Source of the DNA: an uncultured Clostridia bacterium | GTDB taxonomy: Bacteria > Bacillota > Clostridia > Oscillospirales > CAG-272 | Direction: 5' to 3' | Length of the DNA: 35,321 nt | Assembly: GCA_947630015.1 (NCBI GenBank) | Contig: CANRFY010000020.1 | Span: 1-35,321, forward strand | In this document: in pieces, positions 24,748-32,377 of the stretch | Position numbering within the stretch: position 1 is the stretch's first letter | Layout: every line of letters begins with the position of its first letter | Notes under the pieces: generated by a model | Database searches by the model: none | What the model saw: only the letters and a program-made list of their open reading frames with translations | Told to the model about the DNA's origin: nothing | Made by a program: the position numbers and the translations under genes

Positions 24748-24762
24748 GAAATGTGGTTCCTT

Positions 24763-26358
24763 TCAAATTGCCGAAAGACGTAATAGATAATATTCGACCG
24801 AGTCGCGCAGAGCCTGCCAGCTTGCGTCGACGATGTCGACGGATACGCCCGTCGTGCGCCATACGTGCTGCCCGTCGGTAGATTCGATCAGGACGCGCAC
24901 CGACGACGCCGTCTTGGCGGACGCCGAATCAAGCACGCGCACGCGGTAATCGGACAGACGCACGTTTTCGAGCTGCGGATATACGGGCGACAGCGCGCGT
25001 CTAAGCGCGACGTCGAGCGCGTTGACGGGGCCGAGTCCCTCGGCCGCCGCGAATTCCTCGCGCGAGCCGCCGTCGCCGTTCGGTATCGCAAGCTTTATCC
25101 ATGCCGCCGACAGCGACGACGGATTGACCGAGATCGGTTCGCCGATTATGACGCGGAAAGTCAAAAGCCGGAACGGATCGCGCCTGATCCCGAGCGCTTC
25201 GCGCACGACGAGCAGAAGCGACGCCTCCGCGTTCTCGAACTGGAAGCCGCGCGACTCATATTCGCGCACCTTTGCGATTATGGCGGCGAATTCGTCCGAA
25301 TCCGCCTTTATGCGAAGCTCCGGCGCAAGCTTTTCAAGCATCGCCGCATACGCGCTTTTGCCCGCAATGCCGGAGATCAGCGTGTCGCTCGAATTTCCGA
25401 CAAGCTCCGGCGAAATATGCTCGAACGTGCGCGGGCGCTTGCGCACCGCGTCGATGTGCATCCCAGCCTTATGCGTGAACGCATACCCGCCGACGAACGG
25501 CTCATGCTCGTCGAACGACAGATTGACGGCCTCGACGACCTGACGCGCTGTGCGCGTCAGCGATCGGAGCTGATCGGGCGTCACGCACTGATATCCGAGC
25601 TTCAGCTGCAAAACGGGGATCACGGTGTCGAGATTGCAGTTCCCGCACCGCTCGCCGATTCCCGCGACGGTGCCTTGTACCTGCACCGCGCCGGAGATCA
25701 CAGCCTCGACGGAGCAGGCGGCCGCCATCCCCATGTCGTCGTGACAATGGATGCCGAGCGCGGCGTTCGGCAGCTTTTGACGCACGGATGTGACGACGAC
25801 GCCGATCACATCCGGCAGCATACCGCCGTTCGTGTCGCACAGAACGAGCCTTTCAGCGCCCGCTTCAAACGCGGCGCGAAGAACGGATACGGCGTAGACG
25901 GGATCGTCGCCGTAGCCGTCGAAGAAATGCTCGGCGTCGAAGAATACGCGCTTGCCGGCGCCCCGCAGATACGAGACGGAATCGCGTATCATTTCGAGGT
26001 TTTCCTCCGGCGTCGTATGAAGCACTTCCTCGACCTGATATCGAGACGCTTTTCCGACGATGGCGGCGACAGGAGCCGCGCAGGACGCGGCGGCTCTAAG
26101 CACATTGTCGTCGGATGCAAGTGAGTTCGGCTTGCGCGTCGCGCAGAAAACGGAAAGCGTCGCCGATTTTAAGCCGAGCGATCCCGCCTCCGACAAAAAC
26201 CGCAGATCGGACGCGACGGCGGCGTTGCCGACCTCTATGTATGATATGCCGAGCGCGTCGAGCGCGACAACGACCTCGCGTCTGTTGTCGTCGGTAAAAT
26301 CTATTCCCGCGCCCTGCGAGCCGTCGCGGAGCGTGGTGTCGTATATTTCGATCTTCAT
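24763..26358 (-). CDS. cimA: Citramalate synthase (isopropylmalate/citramalate synthase family)
   Basis: This 531-residue enzyme condenses pyruvate and acetyl-CoA to citramalate, feeding isoleucine synthesis without threonine deaminase. IYDTTLRDGSQ at residues 5-15 and HCHDDMGMA near 206 supply the metal site, and GIGERCGNCNLD lies near 236. The C-terminal 130 residues form a LeuA-type allosteric domain (VSVDIVDASWQALRDSVEYYL). YAFTHKAGMHIDAV is the CimA rather than the LeuA or NifV form. The length fits CimA. The start has GGAG about ten bases upstream and lies 46 bases after prmC; ddl follows after 15 bases. Confidence 0.92.
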   Translation of the reverse strand: MKIEIYDTTLRDGSQGAGIDFTDDNRREVVVALDALGISYIEVGNAAVASDLRFLSEAGSLGLKSATLSVFCATRKPNSLASDDNVLRAAASCAAPVAAIVGKASRYQVEEVLHTTPEENLEMIRDSVSYLRGAGKRVFFDAEHFFDGYGDDPVYAVSVLRAAFEAGAERLVLCDTNGGMLPDVIGVVVTSVRQKLPNAALGIHCHDDMGMAAACSVEAVISGAVQVQGTVAGIGERCGNCNLDTVIPVLQLKLGYQCVTPDQLRSLTRTARQVVEAVNLSFDEHEPFVGGYAFTHKAGMHIDAVRKRPRTFEHISPELVGNSSDTLISGIAGKSAYAAMLEKLAPELRIKADSDEFAAIIAKVREYESRGFQFENAEASLLLVVREALGIRRDPFRLLTFRVIIGEPISVNPSSLSAAWIKLAIPNGDGGSREEFAAAEGLGPVNALDVALRRALSPVYPQLENVRLSDYRVRVLDSASAKTASSVRVLIESTDGQHVWRTTGVSVDIVDASWQALRDSVEYYLLRLSAI

Positions 26359-26404
26359 TTTACGAGTCTCCGAATGTCGAATGTATGATGAATATGCGCC
26401 GCCG

Positions 26405-27268
26405 TCACGTCTCGTCGGCGCGTCTCAGCGCCGCGAGCCGGTAAAATCCGCCGCCGTCGCGCTCAAACGCGGCGGCATAGCCGCGATCGGACGCGATTTC
26501 CGAGACGCCGTCGGCCTCGTCGTATCCGATCTCGAATACGAATTCGCCGAAAGGCTCGAGATAACGGCCGCACGCGTCCAATATGCCGCGGTAAAAATCG
26601 AGGCCGTCGACGCCGCCGTCGAGCGCGATCGAAGGCTCGAACGAAAGCTCCGGCAGAAGCGCCGAAAGCTCTCCGCGCCTGACGTAGGGGGGATTTGAAA
26701 ATATCATCGAATATGATCCCGACAGCGCGCGGGATACGCTTTCGCCGTCTGTCACGTCGGCTCTGTGGAACGCGACCGCATCCGACACGCCGAGCGTGCG
26801 CGAGTTTTTTTCGGCGACGGCGAGCGCCGGCGACGAAATGTCGACGCTGTCGCAGACGACGCCCGCATGACGGGCGAGCGCGATCCCGATGCAGCCGCTG
26901 CCGCAGCACAGATCGGCGACGCGGCATCCGCGTCGCAGTCGGCGGGCGCCGTAATCGACTAAAAGCTCCGTTTCGGGGCGGGGGATAAGGGTGTCGGGAG
27001 TCACGGCGTATTCGTCGCCGTAAAATTCCCAGCTCCCGATGATGTATTGAAGCGGTTCGCGCGATCTGCGCCTGTCGACGAGCTTTTTCATATCGGGGAG
27101 CCATCCGCACGCGGAGATGTCGTAGTCGTAGCGCGCCATAAGCGACGCCGACGACATCCCCGTCAGATATTCGGCGAGGCGAAGCACGTCGCCGCGCGGA
27201 TTTTCGACGCCGGCCGACTCCAGCTCGCGCGCCATCGCGCGAAGGGTGATCCTGCCGTTATTCTCCAA
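26405..27268 (-). CDS. prmC: Release factor glutamine methyltransferase
   Basis: This 287-residue enzyme methylates the glutamine of the GGQ motif of peptide chain release factors. The helical N-terminal domain covers residues 1-75, VADLCCGSGCIGIALA near 110 is the SAM-binding loop, and FSNPPYV near 189 is the amide-methyltransferase signature. It overlaps the end of yqhQ by 11 bases. In many Firmicutes prmC is followed by or next to prfA; here it is followed by cimA instead. Frame and length are normal. Confidence 0.94.
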   Translation of the reverse strand: MENNGRITLRAMARELESAGVENPRGDVLRLAEYLTGMSSASLMARYDYDISACGWLPDMKKLVDRRRSREPLQYIIGSWEFYGDEYAVTPDTLIPRPETELLVDYGARRLRRGCRVADLCCGSGCIGIALARHAGVVCDSVDISSPALAVAEKNSRTLGVSDAVAFHRADVTDGESVSRALSGSYSMIFSNPPYVRRGELSALLPELSFEPSIALDGGVDGLDFYRGILDACGRYLEPFGEFVFEIGYDEADGVSEIASDRGYAAAFERDGGGFYRLAALRRADET

Positions 27269-28268
27269 GCCCGACGTCCTCGCCGCTTCCGGACGCGCTG
27301 TACGTTTCGGGATCGAAATCGGGAAATTCCTCCGGCATCGACAGCTTCAGCGACGTGATCGCCACGGCGAGCTGTTCCTTGTCGGGTTCGCGCGTCGTGA
27401 CGCGCTGCATCCAGAGTCCGGGAGCCGATAATATCCGAGTCAGCAGGTTTTCGTGCTTGCCGGCGTATATGAGATATTCAAAGCTGACGCCCATCACGAG
27501 CGGGAGCATCCCGATCTTGATCAGCGACTGAATATACCACGGCAGCGTCGACGGCACGACGGAATAGATGATGATGCTCAATATAAGGATGACGAATATG
27601 AAGCTCGTGCCGCAGCGCGGATGGAACCTCTTGCATCCGAGCGCGTTTTCGGGGGTCAGCTCCGCGCCGGATTCATAGCACATGATAGATTTATGCTCCG
27701 CGCCGTGATATTCAAACACTCGTCTGATGTCGGGCATCAGCGACACGAGGCAGATGTAGGCAACGAATATAATTATTCGCAGCACACCCGAGAACAGGCT
27801 GACGAACCAACTGTGTTCGAGCGCCGGCGACGCCGATTTGCACAGATTGGCGAGGTACGAGGGCAGAAGCGCGAACAGACCGATCGCGAGCGCGACGCCG
27901 AGTATGCCGCCTATCCACATGGCGACGTCGAGTACGCCCGCGCCGAATTTCTCGCGCAGCCATTTTTCAAACCGCGTCTCCTCCGCCTCCTCGTCGACGC
28001 CGTAAAGCTCGGCGGAATCCGAAAGGCAGGAAAACGACAGCTTCATCGATTCTATAAAGCTGACGACGCCGCGTATAATCGGTATGTTGAAGAATTTATT
28101 GCGCTTGCGCAGCGAGACGTATTTCGACTGTTTTACAGTTATCGAGCCGTCCTGACCGCGCACGGAAAGAACGATATTCTCCCCGCAGCGCATCATGACG
28201 CCCTCAAGCACGGCCTCGCCGCCGACGCGTCCGAGCCGTTCGTTTACTTTTTTCTTTTCTTTTTTCAT
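27258..28268 (-). CDS. yqhQ: DUF1385 membrane protein (YqhQ family)
   Basis: This 336-residue protein carries the DUF1385 pattern: GGEAVLEGVMMR near residue 16, RGVVSFIESM near 65, FEYHGAEHKSI near 188 and RFHPRCGTSFI near 220. Four or more hydrophobic segments lie at about 113-135, 150-182, 222-245 and 250-272. The family is an integral membrane protein of uncertain function found next to prmC and prfA in Firmicutes, which matches the context here. The charged C-terminal tail is variable. A GGAGA lies unusually far (about 16 bases) before the ATG. It begins the six-gene yqhQ-to-pfkA operon. Confidence 0.93.
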   Translation of the reverse strand: MKKEKKKVNERLGRVGGEAVLEGVMMRCGENIVLSVRGQDGSITVKQSKYVSLRKRNKFFNIPIIRGVVSFIESMKLSFSCLSDSAELYGVDEEAEETRFEKWLREKFGAGVLDVAMWIGGILGVALAIGLFALLPSYLANLCKSASPALEHSWFVSLFSGVLRIIIFVAYICLVSLMPDIRRVFEYHGAEHKSIMCYESGAELTPENALGCKRFHPRCGTSFIFVILILSIIIYSVVPSTLPWYIQSLIKIGMLPLVMGVSFEYLIYAGKHENLLTRILSAPGLWMQRVTTREPDKEQLAVAITSLKLSMPEEFPDFDPETYSASGSGEDVGLGE

Positions 28269-28366
28269 TATATCGCGGTGTTTATCTCCGTTTTTATTTA
28301 TGAGACTGCGCTTTAAAATTCACAGTTTTTTGCGTTTTACGGGATCGAATTATCCCTCTTCTTATC

Positions 28367-28395
28367 ATTATAGCACATTTCCGCGGCAAAATAAA
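28367..28395 (-). promoter_or_regulatory. Putative promoter of the yqhQ operon
   Basis: On the minus strand TATAAT (28367-28372) has a weak TTTATT (28390-28395) 17 bases upstream. It lies about 100 bases before the yqhQ start. Confidence 0.55.
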
Positions 28396-28439
28396 TATAT
28401 GTTTTCAAATTTGTTCCGCGATTTGACGCGCAGGCGGCG

Positions 28440-28469
28440 AAAAAAAGGAGCGCGGTAAAACCGCGCTCC
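28440..28469 (-). terminator. Terminator of the spoVT unit
   Basis: On the minus strand GGAGCGCGG and CCGCGCTCC pair around a five-base loop and are followed by seven T's, 15 bases after the small cysteine-rich ORF. Confidence 0.92.
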
Positions 28470-28484
28470 CGTTTTGGAGGAATA

Positions 28485-28682
28485 TCACATTTTGTATCCC
28501 TGCGGACAGTCGCGACAGCATTTGGACGCGCACATGACGCCGCCGTCGCTTTTGATAATTGCGGCGACGCGCTCGCCGCGCGCGGGACATTTGCGCTCGA
28601 TAAGCTCGGGCAGCGTTTTTTCATAATTGTCAGTCGGGCGCGGAACGCGCCGCACAGCGTCACGCTTCAAGCTGTTTTCCAA
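28485..28682 (-). CDS. Small cysteine-rich protein, probable metal binder
   Basis: This 65-codon frame overlaps the last 23 bases of spoVT and ends just before a strong terminator. The translated end has cysteines in KCPARGER, VMCASKCCRDCPQGYKM; five in total at C-x(17)-C-x3-CC-x2-C spacing, like a small zinc-binding module. I do not recognise a named family. The start is uncertain: TTG at 28682 gives the full frame, GTG at 28655 a 56-residue form, and neither has a clear ribosome site. Coupling to spoVT translation is plausible. Coding status is supported by the position between stop and terminator and by the cysteine pattern. Confidence 0.55.
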   Translation of the reverse strand: MENSLKRDAVRRVPRPTDNYEKTLPELIERKCPARGERVAAIIKSDGGVMCASKCCRDCPQGYKM

Positions 28683-29214
28683 GGAACGACGCCGCCGTTG
28701 TTATGAGCTTTGTTTCGATCTCGTCGTTGACGGGGGAAGGGGAGTCGCCGGAGGCGACGGATAAAACGCATCCGACAAGATCGCCCTCGGTGATGATCGG
28801 GACCGCGCAGCGGATATGATGCGCGCCGCCCTCGGTGACGTAGATCTTCTTTGCGCCGGAGGCGTACTCGTTGTATTTATACGGCTGGCGCGATTCGATC
28901 ACAGCCTCTAATTCCTCCGACAGCTTGCGGTCTGCGTATTCTTTTTTCGATACGCCCGCGCACGCGATCACGGCGTCGCGATCCGTGATTATGACGGAGA
29001 GGGAACACGTTTTGCAAAGCGTGTCCGCATACTGTGCGGCGAACGTAGTCAGCTCGCCGATGGGGGAATATTTTTTAAAGATCACCTCGCCGTCGCGGTC
29101 GGTGTATATTTCAAGCGGGTCGCCCTCGCGGATACGCATAGTGCGTCTGATCTCCTTCGGTATGACGACGCGTCCGAGATCGTCGATGCGTCTTACAATT
29201 CCGGTAGCTTTCAT
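28660..29214 (-). CDS. spoVT: Stage V sporulation protein T (AbrB-type regulator with GAF domain)
   Basis: This 184-residue transcription factor fine-tunes late forespore (sigma-G) genes in Bacillus. Residues 1-50 form the swapped-hairpin AbrB DNA-binding domain (MKATGIVRRIDDLGRVVIPK; IREGDPLEIY), and about 55-184 a GAF domain (AVPIITEGDLVGCVLSV). The sequence is close to family consensus and full length. AAAGG lies 12 bases before the ATG. The start and 130 bases upstream are repeated almost exactly at 30706-30854. Together with sigG and spoIVB it shows that the organism sporulates or did so recently. Confidence 0.95.
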   Translation of the reverse strand: MKATGIVRRIDDLGRVVIPKEIRRTMRIREGDPLEIYTDRDGEVIFKKYSPIGELTTFAAQYADTLCKTCSLSVIITDRDAVIACAGVSKKEYADRKLSEELEAVIESRQPYKYNEYASGAKKIYVTEGGAHHIRCAVPIITEGDLVGCVLSVASGDSPSPVNDEIETKLITTAASFLGKQLEA

Positions 29215-29343
29215 GTTGTCTGAACCTTTCTTCTATATGCTCAACCGCCGCATACGCGGCGGCGCGATTTTTCTGAGCGGATTTTATTCACAAGGTTATT
29301 GTTTACTCGGAAGTGAGGAATTATCCATAACATAATGTGGAAA
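29195..29343. repeat. 149-bp direct repeat, copy 1 (spoVT start region)
   Basis: This copy contains the first codons and upstream region of spoVT, including a CCGCCGC-ATAC-GCGGCGG hairpin and an end motif CATAATGTGG. It matches 30706-30854 with one mismatch (29240 C versus A). Weaker similarity extends into spoVT to 29162. The remaining bases up to 29496 hold the XRE promoter and operator. Confidence 0.95.
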
Positions 29344-29394
29344 TAAAGGGGAGGGCGAATGTGTTCGCCTTTTCAACTCACGGTTAATTTATTC

Positions 29395-29417
29395 AACCGA
29401 TTTAAAACTAATCGGTT
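29395..29417. promoter_or_regulatory. Inverted repeat, likely operator of the XRE gene
   Basis: AACCGATT and AATCGGTT form a perfect 8-bp inverted repeat with a 7-base centre. TTGAAA (29419-29424) follows directly and has weak -10 candidates TATGAT and TACGCT. The repeat sits 80 bases before the XRE start, as expected for autoregulation. Confidence 0.5.
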
Positions 29418-29496
29418 CTTGAAACATACGTCGAAATATGATACGCTTAGGATCGGAACGAGGGCCCCGTTTAAATCAAAACAGGAGAGTATATTT

Positions 29497-30555
29497 ATGG
29501 ATATCATTATTTCTCAAAGACTGCGCGAGTTGCGCCATAAAAAAGGCAACACGCAGGAGGAGCTGGCGGATTTCCTGTCGATCAGCACGGCGGCAGTTTC
29601 AAAATGGGAGCGGAACGAGACCTATCCCGATCTGACGCTGATACCGCGGATCGCCTCGTTCTACGACGTCACGGTCGACGATCTTCTGGGCGTCGATGAG
29701 GTACGCAAAAAAGAGCGCCTGAGTTGGTATTACGCCGAATCTATGAAGCTTCAGAGGGTGGGGAAGATTACCGAATCTGTCGCTCTGTGGCACGAAGCTC
29801 AGAAAGAGTTTCCGAACGATCTTTCTGTCATGTCGAATCTGTCTTTCGCGCTTTGCTTTCAGGTCAGACCGGATATCGGCAGCTATAAAGAAGCGATTGC
29901 ACTTGACGAGCGCATACTCGAAAAGTCGACGGATCAGGCGCAGCGTTCAAAAGCAACGGAGCTTTTGTGCCGCGCTTACAGCGCGATAGGCGATAAAAAG
30001 CGCGCCATTGAATATGCCGAAACCGCGAACAGCCTCTTTCATTCGTCGGAGCTTATGAAGTTAGACGTCCTCGAAGGTGAGGAAAAGGATCGGCTTGCAA
30101 AATGGCTCGTCGAGAATATTACAAGTACCGTCTGCATGATAGTGATGAGAGACATTAACAGCGTCGATTGGCTCTATCGCTATGAATTTATAATAAGGCT
30201 TCTGGAACTCGTATACGATGACGACATGATGGGTTCATCCGCCGAGGTCGCCTGTACGGCGCATTACTTCTGTGCAAAATCATACGCAGAGTGCGATGAC
30301 GAAGAAAAGGTCAGGTATCATCTTCGCAGGCTCGCGGATTATCTCGACCAGAAGGACGGCCTGCACGGCGAGTTTACGTACACCTCGACGATTCTTGCCG
30401 GACTGTCGGATAATGCTGATAATTATGTCACAAATGCAAAGCTGAGTGACCGTGAAATCTACCGCAATTTTCTGACGGAAGAGGACAGCGGCATATTTGA
30501 CAGCTGGCGTGAAACCGATTGGTTTCGGGACGTTATTGGACGGTTGAGTAAATAG
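29497..30555 (+). CDS. XRE-family transcriptional regulator with C-terminal helical repeats
   Basis: This 352-residue protein has a helix-turn-helix at residues 5-60 (LRELRHKKGNTQEELADFLS, then STAAVSKWERNETYPDL). The remaining 280 residues are helical and TPR-like (CRAYSAIGDKKRAIEYAETA), as in regulators that bind peptides or partner proteins. The ATG at 29497 has AGGAGA eight bases upstream; a longer frame to 29359 would translate the operator. It is bounded by the two 149-bp repeats and has its own terminator, so it looks like an inserted cassette. Its base composition appears lower in GC than its neighbours. Its target is unknown; an effect on the recombinase or helicase next door is speculation. 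Confidence 0.88.
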   Translation: MDIIISQRLRELRHKKGNTQEELADFLSISTAAVSKWERNETYPDLTLIPRIASFYDVTVDDLLGVDEVRKKERLSWYYAESMKLQRVGKITESVALWHEAQKEFPNDLSVMSNLSFALCFQVRPDIGSYKEAIALDERILEKSTDQAQRSKATELLCRAYSAIGDKKRAIEYAETANSLFHSSELMKLDVLEGEEKDRLAKWLVENITSTVCMIVMRDINSVDWLYRYEFIIRLLELVYDDDMMGSSAEVACTAHYFCAKSYAECDDEEKVRYHLRRLADYLDQKDGLHGEFTYTSTILAGLSDNADNYVTNAKLSDREIYRNFLTEEDSGIFDSWRETDWFRDVIGRLSK

Positions 30556-30561
30556 AATCAT

Positions 30562-30591
30562 CCCCGTCAAGGCGATATCGCCTTGACGGGG
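30562..30591 (+). terminator. 30-base perfect palindrome after the XRE gene
   Basis: Arms CCCCGTCAAGGCGAT and its exact complement form a 15-bp stem six bases after the stop. No T-run follows, so termination is probable but not certain. Confidence 0.65.
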
Positions 30592-30659
30592 ACAGCTTTG
30601 CATTTAAATTGTGAGCGGCGTTCCGACAGGTGCGTCATAAAGTTATCCGTCATTTTTTG

Positions 30660-30724
30660 ATGACGACGCGTCTGAGATTGTCGATGCGAAGCCGTTGACA
30701 CGGCGACAATTCCGGTAGCTTTCA
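30660..30724 (-). pseudogene. Duplicated 5' fragment of spoVT, frameshifted
   Basis: Reading leftwards from 30724, the fragment starts MKATGIV like spoVT. It then carries a net 13-base insertion (30689-30705 against 29191-29194) that shifts the frame. After this, 29 bases (30660-30688) again match spoVT with two differences. No further spoVT sequence follows. Confidence 0.8.
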
Positions 30725-30854
30725 TGTTGTCTGAACCTTTCTTCTATATGATCAACCGCCGCATACGCGGCGGCGCGATTTTTCTGAGCGGATTTTATTC
30801 ACAAGGTTATTGTTTACTCGGAAGTGAGGAATTATCCATAACATAATGTGGAAA
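30706..30854. repeat. 149-bp direct repeat, copy 2
   Basis: This is a near-identical copy of 29195-29343 in the same orientation, placed upstream of the recombinase gene. The single mismatch implies a recent event or gene conversion. Confidence 0.95.
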
Positions 30855-30904
30855 AAAGGGGGAGTAATTTTCAGTAAAACGAAAACGCGCGCCACACTTT
30901 TAAT

Positions 30905-30934
30905 TTGCGATGTGCTTGCTTTTTTCGCTAAAAT
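30905..30934 (+). promoter_or_regulatory. Putative promoter of the recombinase gene
   Basis: TTGCGA (30905-30910) and TAAAAT (30929-30934) have an 18-base spacer, 50 bases before the ATG. Confidence 0.5.
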
Positions 30935-30984
30935 ATGTGTAACCGCACTCGTACGGAAATCACATTACAAAGGAGCTTTACCCC

Positions 30985-31881
30985 ATGTCCGCCGCAACCG
31001 AAACATACATCACGCCCAAACTGATCGCCTCGTTCCGCGCGCACCTCATCAACGAGGAAAAATCCTCATTCACAGTTGACAAATACATTCGCGATGTCAC
31101 CGCGTTTGCCGCCTTTCTCGGCGGAAAACCGCTGTCGAAGGAGAAGACGCTCGCGTATAAGTCGCATCTTATGGAGTGCGGCAAATTCGCCGATTCAAGC
31201 ATCAATTCGATGATTTCGTCGATCCGCGCACTGTTGAAGTTCATCGGACGCTCCGACTTCGCCGTGTCGAATTTGCGCATACAGGAACTGCCGTTCAATC
31301 CCGAGGAAAAGAATTTGACGCAGGACGAGTTCGAGCGGCTGCTCGATGCGGCAAGAGAGGACAGGCGGCTGCACCTCTTATTGCTCGTCATTTTTTCGAC
31401 AGGCATCCGCGTGTCGGAAGTGAAATATTTCACGGTCGAATCGTTCAAAAGCAAGCTCGACAAAGTGCGCGTGACGGTGCGCTGCAAAAAGAAAAACCGC
31501 CGCGTGATCGTGGCGGATGAATTGAAGCGTGAGGTGATGAAGTATATAAAGGAAAATAAAATCGAATCCGGCCCTATCTTCCGCACCAAAAGCGGCAAAC
31601 CGCTTGACAGATGCGCGATTTGGAAGCAGATGAAACGGCTCTGCACGAAAGCGAAAGTTGCACCGAGCAAGGTGTTCCCGCACAATCTTCGCAAGCTTTT
31701 TGCGCGGACATTCTATGCCGAGACGCACGATATAGTCCAGCTTGCGGCTCTGCTCGGTCACAGCAGCATCAACACGACGAAAATTTACGTTAAGACGACC
31801 GAGAGCGAGGTCCGTGAGCGCGTCGAAACGGTGGTGAATAAGATGATTTTCACAAAAATAAAGACCACATTATCTGCATAA
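30985..31881 (+). CDS. Tyrosine site-specific recombinase (XerC-like), probable DNA invertase
   Basis: This 298-residue recombinase has an N-terminal SAM-like DNA-binding domain (residues 10-95) and a catalytic domain with all signature residues: Arg in STGIRVSE near 139, HNLRK near 232, GHSS near 258 and the tyrosine in TKIYVK near 267. AAAGGAG precedes the ATG. No excisionase or phage gene is nearby. The last codons and stop lie inside the left 56-bp inverted repeat, so gene and recombination sites are physically joined. That layout is typical of invertases acting on adjacent inverted repeats, as in promoter inversion in gut anaerobes. Which DNA it recombines is inference from position. Confidence 0.93.
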   Translation: MSAATETYITPKLIASFRAHLINEEKSSFTVDKYIRDVTAFAAFLGGKPLSKEKTLAYKSHLMECGKFADSSINSMISSIRALLKFIGRSDFAVSNLRIQELPFNPEEKNLTQDEFERLLDAAREDRRLHLLLLVIFSTGIRVSEVKYFTVESFKSKLDKVRVTVRCKKKNRRVIVADELKREVMKYIKENKIESGPIFRTKSGKPLDRCAIWKQMKRLCTKAKVAPSKVFPHNLRKLFARTFYAETHDIVQLAALLGHSSINTTKIYVKTTESEVRERVETVVNKMIFTKIKTTLSA

Positions 31882-31920
31882 TGTGGCGTTTGCGATTGCT
31901 ACATTATCTGCATAATGTGG
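31865..31920 (+). repeat. Left inverted repeat of the putative invertible segment
   Basis: These 56 bases hold two 22-base sites, CCACATTA-TCTGCA-TAATGTGG at 31865-31886 and one with a single arm mismatch at 31899-31920. The reverse complement matches 32213-32268 at 53 of 56 positions; the three differences lie between the twin sites. Confidence 0.95.
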
Positions 31921-31965
31921 CAAAACAGAAATTGCAGCGGCTTGCGGGAAACTACACTATTCGAG

Positions 31966-31994
31966 ATTATAACAGAAGTATATGTATAAGTCAA
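31966..31994 (-). promoter_or_regulatory. Consensus promoter inside the invertible segment, facing left
   Basis: On the minus strand TTGACT (31989-31994) and a perfect TATAAT (31966-31971) are exactly 17 bases apart. As drawn, it would transcribe antisense into the 3' end of the recombinase gene. After inversion its -10 would fall at about 32162-32167, some 200 bases before the helicase start. Confidence 0.85.
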
Positions 31995-32093
31995 GATGTT
32001 TTCCGCAGAAAAACTAATTGTTGACGCAATATTTGTTGTCAATTCTGGCGAAAAACAATAATTTTAAGAAAAACAAGCATGACAAAATAGCCC

Positions 32094-32121
32094 TTGACCC
32101 AGTCTTTTCAAAAAAGATGAT
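32094..32121 (+). promoter_or_regulatory. Weak rightward promoter candidate
   Basis: TTGACC (32094-32099) and GATGAT (32116-32121) have a 16-base spacer. Any transcript would meet the palindrome at 32145 within about 20 bases. Confidence 0.3.
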
Positions 32122-32144
32122 CGAGGGTTCTTTTGCCACGCTTG

Positions 32145-32170
32145 AAAAGCGCGCGATCGCGCGCTTTTTT
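32145..32170 (+). terminator. 24-base perfect palindrome followed by T's inside the invertible segment
   Basis: Arms AAAAGCGCGCGA and their exact complement end in TTTTTT, then CATTTTT. In the present orientation it insulates the helicase from recombinase read-through. After inversion it would lie just downstream of the recombinase gene. Confidence 0.75.
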
Positions 32171-32212
32171 CATTTTTCGATTGCTTTTGCGTGCGATTTT
32201 GCCGCATTTATG

Positions 32213-32268
32213 CCACATTATGCAGATAATGTAGCAATCGCACGCACCACATTATGCAGATAATGTGG
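32213..32268 (+). repeat. Right inverted repeat of the putative invertible segment
   Basis: Two sites with the core TGCAGA lie at 32213-32234 (one arm mismatch) and 32247-32268. Their cores are oriented opposite to the TCTGCA cores of the left repeat, as inversion requires. The 109 bases from here to the helicase ATG hold only its ribosome site. Confidence 0.95.
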
Positions 32269-32377
32269 CGATCGAGGCGGGGAACGCGAGATCAAATCGG
32301 CGAGGACATATGGCGGCGGAAGCGTGAATTGGCGTTTTGAGCCGTCGTTATTCATATTTGCAGGGAAGGAGCGCACG

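Larger units (their letters stand above)
31865..32268. mobile_element. Putative invertible promoter segment
   Basis: A 404-bp region is bounded by 56-bp inverted repeats and lies directly between a tyrosine recombinase and a helicase gene. Its 292-base interior has no credible gene but holds a consensus promoter facing left and a terminator-like palindrome near the right end. Inversion would exchange their positions and aim the promoter at the helicase. Both the invertibility and the control are inferred from structure. Confidence 0.75.

Noticed and set aside
29281..29340. DnaA-box-like words TTATTCACA and TTATCCATA, possible replication origin
   Set aside because: Only two imperfect boxes, no dnaA or dnaN, no AT-rich unwinding region with box cluster, and the same words are simply copied in the second repeat.
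32018..32263. 81-codon frame inside the invertible segment
   Set aside because: It runs through the terminator palindrome and the right inverted repeat, starts without a ribosome site and shows no motif.
31865..32268. Inverted repeats as terminal repeats of an insertion sequence
   Set aside because: The interior has no transposase, the repeats are built of recombinase-type sites, and the recombinase gene lies outside, overlapping the left repeat.
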